Part shown: one piece after another, positions 1-10,735 of the stretch
Numbering within the stretch: the first letter of the stretch is position 1
Layout of the letters: each line of letters opens with the position of its first letter
Assembly: GCA_037179385.1 (NCBI GenBank)
Contig: CM074189.1
Coordinates: forward strand, 19,575,020 to 19,639,019
Direction of reading: 5' to 3'
Length of the DNA stretch: 64,000 nucleotides
Source: Holothuria scabra
Taxonomy: Eukaryota; Echinodermata; Holothuroidea; Aspidochirotida; Holothuriidae
The notes under the pieces: generated by a model
Databases searched by the model: none
Told to the model about the DNA's origin: nothing
What the model saw: only the letters and a program-made list of their open reading frames with translations
Made by a program: the position numbers and the translations under genes

Positions 1-1139
1 GATGTTTTGCACATTTTCACCCTCCAAAACTAAGTTACTAGTAAGACATAGGCTAGGCCCTACTACATTACATTTACCTACAAAAAGGCTGGGTGTTTGG
101 GTCTAGTAATACTATTCTTCATAGTTTGACACACATTCCAACAAACCAGAGAGTGCAGAGGCCTATCATTGAAATGGAATCCTCACTCTGTCAATTGCGT
201 CGATATAATTATAAGCCAGTCAGCTAGCCTATACCAGGAATCTCACGTTACGCAAAGGCATACTGTATAGGCCTAGCCTACACTCAGATACTACAATAGT
301 AGCTTAAACTTCAATGAAATACATCGTGCATTACTTCACGGTCACATACAGTAGCCTAACGTTAGGCCTAACTGAGAAACATTCCAAGTTTCGCTAACCG
401 GAATTGATGTTTCCAAACGTGGAGCAGTTAGGCTGTTCGTAGAGTAAATTGAGGTTTGAATTTTAAAGAACATTCACTGGTAAGAATCTCAAAAAAGAAC
501 GATGTTTACCATCAACAGAGAGCGCTACGAAGCATAACTATTAGGCTAACACGTCATTGACATATGCACAGCCAGCCAAAGGATGAGATACGAACCACTG
601 CACTGCACCAGAAGTGCAATTACATGTCACCGTGTTACATACCGTGCAGCTGTATTGCGTGCTGCATGCATGCTATATAGAGCATGTGTGCTGTATCCGT
701 ACGTACACACAGAAGCAGCGTGGTATTGCATAACACACACAGAAGCCAACTTAACACACTGCCAGGCAGTATACGGCAGTGCATGCAGCGCTGAGTGTAT
801 TACCACTAGTTGGTGTAGGCAGGAGCTTTCCACATTGCATGTTTACATTTGAAGACTGTACTTTGGGGATTGGGAAAATGAAAAATCGTAATTTGGGCAC
901 TGTAATTCGGAATTGGTAGTCGGGTATTAAAAATCGTAATAATTTGGCAGGTATGCTGTCCTGCTAACATGTCCCTGTGCCACTAGATGCATTCAGCACT
1001 TTTAGTATTATCTTGCTAACTGTACATGAGCTTACACAAATTAGAAAGACCTAACATACAAGGAATGAATAAAGGAGATTATCAATACACCCTCTGCTCA
1101 GTCATACAATTTTATTTCCAAGTTGTGTTGTACCAAAGG
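1..1139. other. no gene seen; left-edge spacer/intron
   Basis: No exon of the flanking KMT2 gene or any other gene could be recognised on either strand. Short open frames at about 583-852 are low-complexity, TGCATGCA/TACGTA-rich sequence without splice or homology support. By position this is probably KMT2 intron, because the next expected exon (rest of the first PHD region) is absent and must lie beyond the left edge. Confidence 0.5.
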
Positions 1140-1262
1140 CTTCAAATATGGAACCTACTGTGGTTGAGTGTGATGCACCCCATAAGCAATGGAGTAGGGA
1201 ACGAGTCAGTGAGCTGTGGGGTTAGTTCGACTTGAACCAATTGGTTGGAAACTGAGCTGTAA
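1140..1262 (+). mobile_element. tRNA-derived SINE family, partial copy, sense strand +
   Basis: Matches the 3' two thirds of a SINE seen about ten times in this window. Recognisable blocks are 'ggaacctactg', 'cataagcaatggagtaggga' and the 3' block 'cgacttgaaccaattggttg'. The tRNA-like head is missing. This copy is inverted relative to most others in the KMT2 introns. Confidence 0.75.
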
Positions 1263-1346
1263 ACCTCTATCTAACTCATACAGTTTTCAATACTTTTTGA
1301 TTCTGTGAACATAACAAGCAATATGAAATGCCAGGGAGCTATTTAC

Positions 1347-1487
1347 CTTACTCTGCCTTCCACAGACATTGCACACTTTACAGTTTCTACAGCACCAGTT
1401 GTCCCTGTCTTCATTCTCCAGTGGATGGTCCTCACCCTCCAGACAGAACTCATGGAATCCCTCACAGCAGATATTACAATACAATAG
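1347..1487 (-). CDS. KMT2A: KMT2A/B-like H3K4 methyltransferase, PHD-finger exon
   Basis: This 47-codon exon is phase 0 at both ends (acceptor TTTCTTTCAG, donor GTAAAT). It encodes the core of a PHD finger of the KMT2A/B extended PHD cassette: LYCNICCEGFHEFC, then DNWCCRNCKVCNVCGRQ. The CCE-FH-FCLE and NWCCR-CK-C-VCGRQ pattern is diagnostic of MLL1/MLL2, where this cassette supports chromatin and CYP33/ASB2 contacts. The first two zinc ligands of the finger must come from an upstream exon that I could not find between 3,723 and 1,488. The following exon (rest of the cassette) is not visible and presumably lies past position 1. Confidence 0.93.
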
Positions 1488-2479
1488 CTGAAAGAAATGG
1501 AACCTTTTAATTATCTTCAAGTCTTCACTTTTACATGGGAGAGACGTTACAAAAATATTTATGTCAAAAAGTTGTGCCTTACAGACAAACCCAAGCAGAT
1601 TGCGAAGCCAGCCACTAGTGGGGTCCATCAGCCTTAAATCGTCCTAATGTTATTGCCTACATGCAATTGAAACCCTCATGTTCAGTAAAATTGAAGGAAT
1701 CAAGAGGTATTTTAGTGTGCAACCATCCATGATGCAGGAAAGCAAAGAATTTGAAAGATTACATTAAAGGTCATGGGCCCCAGTTATATCTGATTGAATC
1801 TGAGTATCACTACACTGTTTGAATTTGTCTACAAGACAAGATCAGACCAATTGTTTATTTCTTTGACCACTGGACAAAATGTCACTGCTGCATGTATGAC
1901 AAAGAGAATGAAAATAGCTTGAGATGCTCACTAACTTTAAACAGTGCAATTAATGAATTTATGGCCCAGATGCACAGTGGGTATTTGAGCTAAGGTGACA
2001 TTTCCCTATACAATAAAATCAATAGACCTTATGCATTGAAATCACCACTGATTGGAGAAATGACACTGCAGTGACTGCACACTGGCTGCACCACTGCTTG
2101 CTGTAAATCATATGTACACAGATTTAATTAACTCATTGGCTTTGATGTACTGGTTGAATTAGGCAGATAAAAAAAATAACAAACAAACAAATATTCTCAC
2201 ATCATGTTTCCCTAGACTGCCACACAGGAAGCAAACAATTCTTGGTATAAATGGTTCGGATGAGATGAGTGAAACACCTTGCTTCCATAGAACATCCATT
2301 TCAAAATTATCCTGTGAGAAAATACATAGAAAGAGCTTAGCTTTGACAAGTTGTTGCAGTTTATCATAACATACAGGCTAGGGAATGAACACAAGTTTTT
2401 TGAAGGGCATGTTGAGTTGGTATTAGTTTCTTAAGGGGCAAGAGCAATTGCCCTCAACTTTTTTTGAAGTAACAGAACA

Positions 2480-2700
2480 ATGTCACGATTTTCTACACAT
2501 TTCTCTTCAAACTACTTCCATAATTATTTAGGACTTCTATGTAACATATTCAAGGTAAATCAGGCAGAAACTCCTCAACTAAATTTCACATCAGAGAAGA
2601 ACTAATATGATCACATGACTCTCAAGAGCCAATCATTAAACAGACAATCTATTACACCAATTCAAGTCAGAGTGACTGCATTCCCCTTTAAAGTGGGTGA
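2480..2700 (+). repeat. dispersed repeat, same family as 50,225-50,400
   Basis: Shares an ordered series of words with 50,225-50,400 in the same orientation: 'aaatttcacat', 'gagaagaa', 'tcacatg', 'ctctcaa.agccaa.cat', 'aaacag', 'ta.tacac.aat.caagt'. It has no coding content. The copies are clearly diverged. Confidence 0.6.
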
Positions 2701-3105
2701 TAAGGGTACTTCCACATGGTAATGTTTACGATTAACATGAAAAGTCAAGTTTCAGATCCACTAGTTATGCAAAAGATAAAATTTTGATTTATTGTAACCA
2801 GACTTACTCTCAAACAAGTATTTGGTTTTGGAAAGCTGAATTGAAACGTTAACTTCCAACTTTGAATAGTGCAAATCTTCAAATAGGTAAATACACAGCA
2901 TGAACCCTTCGATAAAGCCTAAACCCTGCCAAGCATCTGGTAGCTTTATGAGCTTTCTTGTACCATTGGAGCTTCATTTGGCTTTGACCATCCTGAATGC
3001 TCAGGCTTGCCCTTTTAAATTGATGCCTGCAATGTTTCACATCAATTTTAACATGTGACCTCCTTCCTTTTATTTTTCATAAGAGCATCAGTTTATCAAT
3101 TGGAA

Positions 3106-3290
3106 ACCCAGGCTTTGAGTTTTAGATTTTCCAGGTGTGCTACAAATCACACTCCTCAAGGAGTGAAGGAGTGCAGTACAGGTGTGTCATTTTTTTGCAA
3201 AAGATTTATATGAGCTCCCATTCTTTCATTTAGGTGTGCAAAAAATCACACTCTTCACAGTGATTTGAGGCAAGCCATGGTGTGGGATCG
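3106..3290 (+). repeat. dispersed repeat, same family as 16,135-16,280
   Basis: Begins 'ccaggctttgagtttt' as the 16 kb copy does, followed by 'cactcctcaa', 'gtgcagta' and 'aaaatcacac' and then 'cagtgatttg.ggca'. Same orientation in both copies. Class unknown. Confidence 0.6.
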
Positions 3291-3418
3291 CACTCACAAG
3301 CCTAAAAATTCAAGGCCTGTTGGAAACTATTACCCTCAAAGGGACATATTGTGTTTAAAATGAACCAACATGTTATGCAAAGAAGCTGTAATTAGATGAA
3401 GCTTTACAACTCCAAAAA

Positions 3419-3566
3419 GTTGGTTCAAGTCGAACCAGCCGCAGCCTTTTTTACAGTTGTTGTTCAACAGGTTGTTCTCCCAACCCTATTGTTTATTCTG
3501 AGCACCAAGCACAATGGCTGTAGGCTCCATTTTTTGAAGTCTTTGACATGACCCAGCCACTATCCT
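3419..3566 (-). mobile_element. tRNA-derived SINE family, copy on minus strand
   Basis: Contains the family blocks in antisense order: 'ttggttcaagtcgaaccagc', 'ttctgagcaccaagcacaatgg', 'taggctccat' and 'tctttgacatgacccagcca'. The head is truncated before the B-box-like part. Confidence 0.8.
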
Positions 3567-3722
3567 TGTAAGGTAATATTGTGTTATATTATTTTGAACA
3601 TTCTATCATTCTCTGTATACAAAATATTGGTTTTAAAAATGCTAAATTTTTTATGAAAATAAACACATTTCCCATTAAATCATATCCCAGGGAACAACAC
3701 ACAACCATTATATTTTACTTAC

Positions 3723-3914
3723 CAAGAAATTTATCTTGATAAGGTGCTTCTCTGGCTTCTTAACTGGTTCAATATCCTTTGACCTTTGAACTGTGGCCAC
3801 TGTCATGGTCAGAACTGAAGCTTTGGTCTTCTGCTGAGGAGCACTGGCACTTACAAAGGCTGAAGAAGAACTTACAGCCGACCGTGTGACAGGACGTCTG
3901 TCCACTGCTACTTC
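3723..3914 (-). CDS. KMT2A: KMT2A/B-like H3K4 methyltransferase, exon 8 (pre-PHD linker)
   Basis: Sixty-four codons, phase 0 on both sides (acceptor CTGTAG, donor GTAAGT). It follows exon 7 directly in frame, with exon 7 ending at a glycine. The product is a Ser/Ala/Lys-rich linker ending in KKPEKHLIKINFL, which resembles the 'GVHRIRVDF' element that precedes the PHD cassette in vertebrate MLL1. The linker joins the CXXC region to the PHD fingers. Assignment rests on continuity of frame and on this short C-terminal similarity. Confidence 0.88.
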
Positions 3915-4008
3915 CTACAGACATAAAATTATACATCATTAGATGCAGACCTGCTGCAGATCATAAAATTGTGTGCAATGAAACAAGCATAAAAGAATCA
4001 TGACAGCT

Positions 4009-4566
4009 TTAAAGGGGAAGTTTAAGCGAAAATTCAATTTTCATAAGTGAAAGAGGAACCAAATCTACACAGTGTGGTGAAATTTCATCCAAGTCGGACA
4101 TATATATTTCTCGAGACATAACCTAATGAATTTATTAGATTTGCGTTCCAAAGTGAGCTTGAGGGCAGCAGAGGTTGTATCACTTCTTCACATTGACAAG
4201 GAATGCTTTGCTTCCCTTTGAGCTACAGATTGTTGTGTTGACCTTGAAGTTGTTAGGAATATGGCCTCCTTGTGGAGAATGCAAAATTTGTAAAGTTCTA
4301 ATGCCACTTATGCAATCACATTTTGAAATATGAGATTGTTGAGGAGAAAATAGGCTACAAGTTTGGAAGAAAAACAAAAGACAGTCTATTAATGTGGGGA
4401 TCTGATGTCATTTATGCTTCCTTCAAGTTCACTTTTTGCTGAAAATGTAACAACTTTACTTGCTCATATCTAAAGAACCACACATCAGATTTTAATTTCA
4501 CCAAAATGCTTAAAATAAGTACCTCTCTAACATATCAAAACTTGATATGACCTTAAACCCTTCTTT
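4009..4566 (+). repeat. 0.55-kb dispersed repeat, copy 1
   Basis: Starts 'aaaggggaagtttaagcgaaaatt' (long words abbreviated here) and ends near 'cttaaacccttctttt'. A second copy lies in inverted orientation at 12,035-12,611 and a partial third at 44,098-44,390. Shared inner blocks include 'tccaaagtgagcttgagggc' and 'cacattgacaaggaatgc'. No protein is encoded; it is probably a non-autonomous DNA transposon, but clear terminal inverted repeats are not evident. Confidence 0.8.
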
Positions 4567-4804
4567 TCAATTTGAAATGCACAGAGGGTTTACAAACATT
4601 TGCAATAACAAAATTAAGGGCGGTTCCATGAATGTGATGATTGATATCAGTAAGACTAGGGAACAAAGAATTAAAACTGAATATAATATTTACAATTTTC
4701 AAGAGTAAATGTCTCCTTTTCACAAGCCAACAAATGAAGGCTGCATTGCACAAAATGTGCCTACATACAAGTTGGTATGGCAGATGTGATGCTTGTGTCC
4801 AACT

Positions 4805-4872
4805 TGTAGCCACAATTTGGAAAAAGGCTCTAGCCAACTCTACTTGAACCAATAGGTTGAAACTGGGCTGTT
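4805..4872 (+). mobile_element. tRNA-derived SINE family, short 3' fragment, sense +
   Basis: Only the 3' end is present: 'gccacaatttggaaaaaggc' followed by 'ctacttgaaccaataggttg'. Orientation matches the 1,140-1,262 copy and is opposite to the others. Confidence 0.7.
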
Positions 4873-5298
4873 ACACTCTAACTAACCCACTTGTCACATC
4901 ATATTACTATGTGTATTACAAGGCCTCATCTTCCAAGTACGTGATCCCAAATTTATCGACAGACCCACGTAAGCTCTGGAATGTCCTGTAAGGATGCAAC
5001 TTGGACCACTTGGATTAATTCGCCAAATTTTGAAACATATGATATTTTATTTCAAACCTCAGGCACATACATCATCTTAGCACAACCCTCTGGGACCCAT
5101 CCATGGACAAGAGACAGTGAGGGTCCCAAACATATTTTGCTAAAACAGCTCCAACATCCATGGGGAGGTATGGGGTTAGATGACACCTTGCAGTCATCCG
5201 CTCCAGGTCAATTGAAGGCCTTTACATTGTACACCCACTCCACCTGCTTGACACAATGGTGGGCAAACCTTTCTTCTTTCCTTTCCAATTTTCTTTAA

Positions 5299-5617
5299 CC
5301 CTTTCACTATGGCAGGGGGTCCATCCCCCATACTGAGCAATGTATTATATTACATATACACAGTACGTATCTACAGGTTTAGCAAAATTCTAGGTATGGG
5401 TGCTGGCATATTTGCGCTCGCTATGCCCCATGAGGATGAATATGTTTTATATATTGCCTCTTCAAGCCTATTTCATGTCTAAACCACAATTACACACAAC
5501 AGGTTTATAATGAGCTATTCTGGGATGCAGCTGAATTCTATGTTTTTACTGCAAAACCATACATACATAGTTATGGTAAATTATGGTTTGGCAGTGATAC
5601 AATGTGTAGCAAAGGGG
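5299..5617. mobile_element. TTAA-flanked piggyBac-like MITE, copy A
   Basis: Flanked by TTAA at 5,295-5,298 and 5,618-5,621. The ends are CCCTTTCACTA on the left and, in reverse complement, CCCCTTTGCTA on the right. TTAA target duplication with ends starting CCC is the piggyBac signature. The interior matches the copy at 9,269-9,593 (for example 'catatttgcgctcgctatgc' against 'catatttgtgcttgctacgc'). There is no coding capacity. The right end sits about 11 bp inside the intron downstream of KMT2 exon 7. Confidence 0.8.
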
Positions 5618-5633
5618 TTAACCCAATTCTTAC

Positions 5634-5982
5634 CCCTGGATTTTCTTTCAGTTTCACCACCTTCTTATTGGTTGGTAGTTTGACCCGGGTCTTCCTCGGA
5701 GGAGCTGCGGCTGTTTCTGGGGCATCAGGGGATGAGAGAATATTCTCAGGTGGTTGATGAACAGTTGGGGAGGTGATGATGCTATCCAGGGGGCTGTTGA
5801 TAGGTGGCGATATTAATTGCTCCGGCATTAGTGGGACAAAATCATGATCGTAACCTGGCAAAGTGGGAGACAATGACCTGGACCTCACAATCGGTCTGGG
5901 TTTCGCAACTACTCCCTCTTCTAATTCCTGGAGTTTTCTCTGGGCCAGCTGATAACTCTTCATGCGATGACATCGACGCAGT
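5634..5982 (-). CDS. KMT2A: KMT2A/B-like H3K4 methyltransferase, exon 7 (end of CXXC plus linker)
   Basis: A 349-bp exon entered in phase 2 and left in phase 0 (acceptor CCTAACAG, donor GTAAGA). The first codons complete the CXXC finger: LRRCHRMKSYQ supplies the last zinc ligand, Cys935 of the assembled model, matching the C-x4-C end of the MLL CXXC domain. The remainder is a Pro/Ser-rich linker (RSRSLSPTLPGYDHDF, several SP sites) and a basic end (KKVVKLKENPG). The exon's 5' splice site is unusually close to a TTAA-type MITE. Confidence 0.93.
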
Positions 5983-6540
5983 CTGTTAGGTTTAAAACAA
6001 AATGTAGAATAAACTTAAAAATTGGAGCTTACAGGGGATGTGACAGACTCCTCCCTCTCCCCTCTTAAAAAAAAAAAATCATGGAGATGGTGGCATCTCT
6101 CTGCCTAAGAACATTTGCACACAGCCCAGTTATTCTAAATACAGTTGCAACTCCACTTTCACTGAAATTCATTCAAACAATCCAATTTTTTTTTTATATA
6201 GTTGAACAAAGCAAATGAACAGTTACAGTCACTGTTCTCAATTCTTGAAAGCTTACATATATTTCAAGGAGGAGAGTTGGGGGGGGGGGGAATATTGTTT
6301 GAAGCAATTAAACCAAAAAGCAGGCTTATGTGGTTCTATCTTTGACTTAAATTTTTAAACTGAAAGAGGGATGAAACTAATAATGAGAATGTAACAGTCT
6401 GGTTTAAGGTTACCGAGCCTTTGCATAATTAATTGCACCATTGTCGGTGACTAAGACAACGGAAGAAACCAACATCAAACACTTGGTGAAAACCACATTG
6501 TGAGTTGACCTCCACACTTTTTATGGCTAAGTTTGTTACA

Positions 6541-6740
6541 ATGAGTTTTATGGCTCAGTTTCTAACAAGTTGGTTTTAAGTTGGGTTGGCTACAGCTTTT
6601 TTCCCAATTATTTATGCTGAGCACCAAGCACAATAGCAGTATGTTCTGCTTATAATATCTTCAGCATGATCCAGCCAGGAGTCAAATTCCAGACCCTCAG
6701 GGTGCAAGTCCGATACTCTAACCACTTCATCGTAACATCT
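6541..6740 (-). mobile_element. tRNA-derived SINE family, near full-length minus copy
   Basis: Carries all family blocks on the minus strand, from a tRNA-like head (A-box-like GATGAAGTGG, B-box-like GGTCTGGAATTTGACTCC) to the 3' block near 'tggtttctaaca' complement at 6,560. It lies in the intron between exons 6 and 7 of KMT2, in the same transcriptional sense as the gene. Confidence 0.82.
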
Positions 6741-6840
6741 TTCTTTATGGTTAGGATGCAGTAAATTATCCTCACTCAAACAAAGGTTGCACATCACTTT
6801 ACACCTTCCAACACAAATCAATTTATTTGATCAAACTTAC

Positions 6841-6888
6841 ACACATGACTGTTTCTTGGTTCCTGGTCCACCATACTTCTTCATATCT
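6841..6888 (-). CDS. KMT2A: KMT2A/B-like H3K4 methyltransferase, exon 6 (CXXC micro-exon)
   Basis: A 48-bp exon, phase 2 in and out (acceptor TTTTGTTTTCAG, donor GTAAGT). It encodes DMKKYGGPGTKKQSC, the KFGG-type motif of CXXC zinc fingers that lines the unmethylated-CpG DNA pocket, ending with zinc ligand Cys930. It is too short to appear as a standalone reading frame but is fixed by phase agreement with exons 5 and 7 and by the family motif. Confidence 0.95.
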
Positions 6889-7853
6889 CTGAAAACAAAA
6901 GGGACAAGATTCATTGTAGTAGAAGATGCAACAAGTACTACACAAACATACAAATTCAGTATTCCTAACAGTTCTGTAATAACATCTTCTTTGACAATGT
7001 AATTCATACTCGTTTATTATTAATAAGCTATTGCCTCTCTGTTGAATGACTTGAAGAGAGATATCTAGAGTTAGTTTTGAGTAACAGGGTTAAGTGGTCA
7101 AGGTCAGATGCTAGTACAAAGCCACCAAAATATATCCCTTTTACTTCTAGCCCCTCCCTAAAACATCTCCCTGAAAAGATAAAATCCTGAAGGCAGTTAA
7201 GGGCATACCATAGGGGGAATACAAGGCCCTAATGTGTAACAAAATACTGCTTGCTCATGCAGTGTCATGTGAGTTTTTCTGCCTCCACTGAAGGAAAATC
7301 AATAGACCATGCTAGGGAACTTTGTCCCCCCAGCAAACTTGTACAGTTGTATGATGTGATGGGTGCCTGTCTTTAAATCTCATAATATTTGAATCGTACA
7401 TTAAAAACAGGATTTGGAATAAGCAGTTGTCCTCTTGCCCCAGAAAAGTGATTTTTCCATAGGAAAGTCAATTTCCTAGAACTTTGTCCATGACACAATC
7501 ACTCACATTTGCCCAGCCAGTCAGCCACATCATCTGCTTCAAAATGAAACTTATTTGGAGACAAAATTCTGCCCTCAGAATTCTATTAAAATTTATGCTC
7601 ATGCAACTCCCTTTCTTAACTATTCTATACCATTACAATGTGTTTACACCATTTGCAATGAAATCTCACAATAGGTCCAAACCATTTTTTGGTTGGCCAT
7701 CCTAAAATTTGGAGAGACAACCAAACTTCCCTGGGACAGTTAATGTTTTACTCTTAATTTCAAACCCTGCAAAGCTTTCCATTCTAAGTTCAATTTTTGC
7801 AGTCACCTACTACATAGCTGCTAGCCCTCCCACCTTTTACATCTGATACTCAC

Positions 7854-8106
7854 TTGCAACTATCACAAACTTGGCAATTTTCCAATATCAAGCAGCCTTC
7901 GCATTCTCCGCAACGTACATTTCTTTTCAGCCCCTTGCCAGACTGTCTGCTCACCAAGAAACCATCGTTATGTCCCATTCTGTTCATATGCACTCTGTTG
8001 TTAAGAGATCTTAGGGGTAGCTTGCCAGAATCTAGCCACATGGAACGATCTTGTTTCTGTATTCTTTGCCGTCCTGTCCTCCTTGGTGTAGCTCCATCCC
8101 CGGAAT
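7854..8106 (-). CDS. KMT2A: KMT2A/B-like H3K4 methyltransferase, exon 5 (first half of CXXC finger)
   Basis: A 253-bp exon, entered in phase 1 (acceptor TTTTGTCAG) and left in phase 2 (donor GTGAGT), residues about 831-914. A basic region (TPRRTGRQRIQKQDR) is followed by KRNVRCGECEGC and CQVCDSC. With exons 6 and 7 the ligand spacing is C896-x2-C899-x2-C902-x5-C908-x2-C911-x2-C914-x15-C930-x4-C935, the CXXC domain pattern. In MLL proteins this finger recruits the enzyme to non-methylated CpG DNA. Confidence 0.95.
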
Positions 8107-8189
8107 CTGACAAAACGAAAGTATACAGCAAAACTTGCAATAGCCATGTACGTCCCAATGAACAAAATTGTAATACTTTGGCCAGATTT

Positions 8190-8310
8190 GCAAAACTGTA
8201 GCTAGACTGGTAATAGCTACACTTATAATAGCCAGACTTTAAACAGCCAGATTTGCAATAGCCAAACTTGTGATATATCACACTTGTAATAGTCACATGT
8301 GCAGATAATC
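8190..8310 (+). repeat. degenerate 15-bp tandem repeat
   Basis: About seven units of the form ATAGCCAGACTTTAA / ACAGCCAGATTTGCA / ATAGCCAAACTTGTG follow one another directly upstream (in gene sense) of exon 5. Looser copies extend to about 8,510. The tract lies in the intron between exons 4 and 5. Confidence 0.75.
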
Positions 8311-8594
8311 TTGTAAAATGCACCCAACTTTTAACAGCCAAACTTGTTATACACCAAGCTTGCATTTAGACAACTTTCAAATAGTTTCACTTGCATTTAT
8401 TAGCTTAACTGGTTATGCACCACCTTCATTATAGCCAAATTGGCAACATTAGCTACATTCATAATACTAGTCAAACTTATGATTTAGCCAAATTTGTAGT
8501 AGGTATACTGACTAACTTAAAACAGATTGACACTTGACAATTTAGTTGTACAAAACATACTAACTTTGGGGACTGCAGTTAGTGAAAGCGAGTT

Positions 8595-8678
8595 TTACGA
8601 CTCACTTTCTAACTGACCGGCTAAAGTAAAATGCTCCCCACTGCCTTTTTTCCAGTTGTGGCTAACTGGCTTTTAAAA
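8595..8678 (-). mobile_element. tRNA-derived SINE family, 3' fragment on minus strand
   Basis: Shows 'cactttctaactgaccgg', 'tgccttttttccagttgtgg' and 'ctaactggctttt'. Only the 3' half is present. Confidence 0.7.
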
Positions 8679-9268
8679 CAGGTCAGGCAGCATATACTCT
8701 CTAGGCATAAGGTACCACCCAATTTTAAGGATTGTACAGGTCACTCAAAAAAAAAAAATAAAAAGATCAATCATACTTCAAACGTCCGGCAGGATGAAAA
8801 TGTTTGTCTGTTATATTGTAAATATACTGGATTTCTGCCAAATTTCGTGCACGGGTGAAGATTCTCCCTTTCCACTGTAGCAAAACACCAGCCTAAGCCG
8901 TGAAATGATCTACCAAACCAAATGCATTGGTTTTGTCCACACTGAAGCCAAAATGTTTTTACCTTGACTCGGATTAGTTGCATTTAATCCTCACTATAGC
9001 CAGTGGTTGGTTCTTGAATTATGGTCAGTGGAAATCATACTTTTTGCCCCATTTATCTAGGCTGTTGTTTAGCAGGAGAAGTCAATTATGGAAATCCTTA
9101 AAATATTGAAAGTCATAATATAATTTGCACCATCCCTTTGATCTTGCGATCTTCACCTGGTGCATGAAAGTGGCAGTTTTATAACTTATGTTCTTGTTCC
9201 AGTCAACATGACACCACAAATTTAAAGCAACGTGAAGATATCTGAATGAAATTCAAGATTCAAGTAAA

Positions 9269-9593
9269 CCCTTCTGATACCGAAGGGGCTCCACCCAACC
9301 ACTGAACTTTGTATTAAATTACGTATACATAATATGTATGTACCAGTTCCGCGAAATAATAAGTTTTTGGTATTGATGCCGCCATATTTGTGCTTGCTAC
9401 GCCCCAAGAGGATGCATAAGTGTTAAATGTCTCCTCTCCAAGCCTATTCCATATTCAAAACACTATTGCTCGCCATAGATTTATAATTAATTATGCCAGA
9501 ACGCAGATGAGTGATATGGTTTCGCAGCCAAACCATGTGTAAATAGTCAAGGTAAGTTATGGTTTTGCAGTGAGACCATACGTAGAGAAAGGG
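9269..9593. mobile_element. TTAA-type piggyBac-like MITE, copy B
   Basis: Same family and orientation as 5,299-5,617. The right end is GAGAAAGGG followed by TTAA. The left end is CCCTTCTGATACC preceded by TAAA, one change from TTAA. Internal words shared with copy A include 'tgcttgctacgccccaagagg' type sequence and 'caagcctattcc'. Confidence 0.75.
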
Positions 9594-9979
9594 TTAAGAT
9601 TTTCAGGGCTCAGCATACTTTGTTTCAGGGACATTTGATTTTCAGTTGTTAGAATATTTCTATTTTTTCAAGTTGCATGCCTAAATTTCACCCATCCCTG
9701 CTACAGCACTTACATACAGTACTTACATACAGTGACAGAGATGATCCTGCATAAAGGCCCCTAATAGAACTGGTATCATTATAATACTGACTTCTGATTG
9801 GATCTAACACTAAGGGCTGTTTGTACAAGTTTATAGATGAGATATATATATATATGGCAGAAAATTTTCTTGTCTTTGGCCCAAAAAAGAGGAATGAATG
9901 AAAATAAGAGGCAAAGTAAAACCCCAAAAAGAGGAAATCCTCTAAAAAGAGTTATCTCTAGTGTGCAATGACTACATAC

Positions 9980-10139
9980 CTGGAGAAGCAAACTCCCCTG
10001 GTGGATGTGTAAAGTCATTCTTCTCAAACCTGGCAGGTGGCATTCCTAAGGCTACTGCAGCCCTGCGACATACATGTTTAATCCTTGGACCACCAGCTCC
10101 TCGTATGATTATCTGCCTTACCTTTGGTTCCTTATTATT
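9980..10139 (-). CDS. KMT2A: KMT2A/B-like H3K4 methyltransferase, exon 4 (KHVCRRAA block)
   Basis: A 160-bp exon, phase 0 in (acceptor CATTTTAACAG) and phase 1 out (donor GTATGT). The product contains GGPRIKHVCRRAAVALG, nearly identical to the invariant 'KIKHVCRRAAVxLG' block just N-terminal to the CXXC region of vertebrate KMT2A/B. This block is the clearest single identifier of the gene outside the zinc fingers. The rest (PPARFEKNDFTHPPGEFASP) is not recognised. Confidence 0.95.
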
Positions 10140-10214
10140 CTGTTAAAATGCAATGTATGAGAAACAAAAGGTGAATCCTTACTTCTATTGTGATTATATC
10201 TGATAGCTTTTCTT

Positions 10215-10318
10215 CTTGGGGGAGGAGGGAGGGGGATGGAGGGAAGGGGAGGAGGGAGGGAGAGGGGGAAGGAACAGAAGAGGAGGATGGAGGGGAGGAA
10301 AGGAGGGGGAAGGGGACA
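10215..10318 (+). repeat. GGA/GGGA-rich purine tract
   Basis: About 100 bp of nearly pure G/A on the plus strand (C/T-rich in the sense of KMT2). It generates long open frames of Gly/Glu or Ser/Pro that should not be taken as genes. Confidence 0.9.
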
Positions 10319-10565
10319 GTTTCCATCTGGTAGACAGTACAGTTGTATTTGTCACTATTTTGGAACAGTATTTTCTTAGTCGCATCTTTTTTTGTTTCTG
10401 TTTTGTTGTTTTACTGGTTTTCTGATAGGAAAGATTAAATCTTTGTTGTTATTGTTTTGTTTTTTTTTCTTTGCTTTTTTTGCTTTACTGGTTCTTCCTT
10501 CCAAAGGTTTGCAGGGTTATCTCTCCATTTTAAAAGTTTTTATCCATGTCATCAGTTTCTTACTA

Positions 10566-10735
10566 AGATGGAATTACGGCTCTGTTTCTAACCAATTGGT
10601 TTAAGTCAATCTTGGCATCTGGCTTCTTTGAAGTTATGGCTCATTGGCTCTTTTTACCTACTTCACTCCTCATGCTGAGCACTGAGCACAATGGCAGCAC
10701 TGAGCACAATGTCAAAAGGTTCCATGCCACCAGCG
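10566..10735 (-). mobile_element. tRNA-derived SINE family, minus copy
   Basis: Contains 'gtttctaaccaattggttta', 'atgctgagcactgagcacaatggc' split by a short local duplication of 'gcactgagcacaatg', and 'aggttccat'. The duplication inside the SINE body is private to this copy. Confidence 0.75.

Larger units (their letters stand above)
1488..3722. other. KMT2 intronic sequence, repeat-rich
   Basis: Between the PHD exon and the preceding exon. An exon for the sequence just before the PHD core (in vertebrates a glycine-rich block followed by C-x2-C) is expected here, but no stretch with suitable splice sites and homology was recognised. Contents that can be named are three dispersed repeats (about 2,480-2,700, 3,106-3,290 and a SINE at 3,419-3,566). 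Confidence 0.6.

Noticed and set aside
583..852. Overlapping 89- and 68-codon frames on both strands
   Set aside because: TGCATGCA/CACACA low-complexity sequence; first residues and composition do not resemble a protein.
10216..10425. Gly/Glu-rich and Pro/Ser-rich frames
   Set aside because: Direct translation of a purine-rich simple tract.
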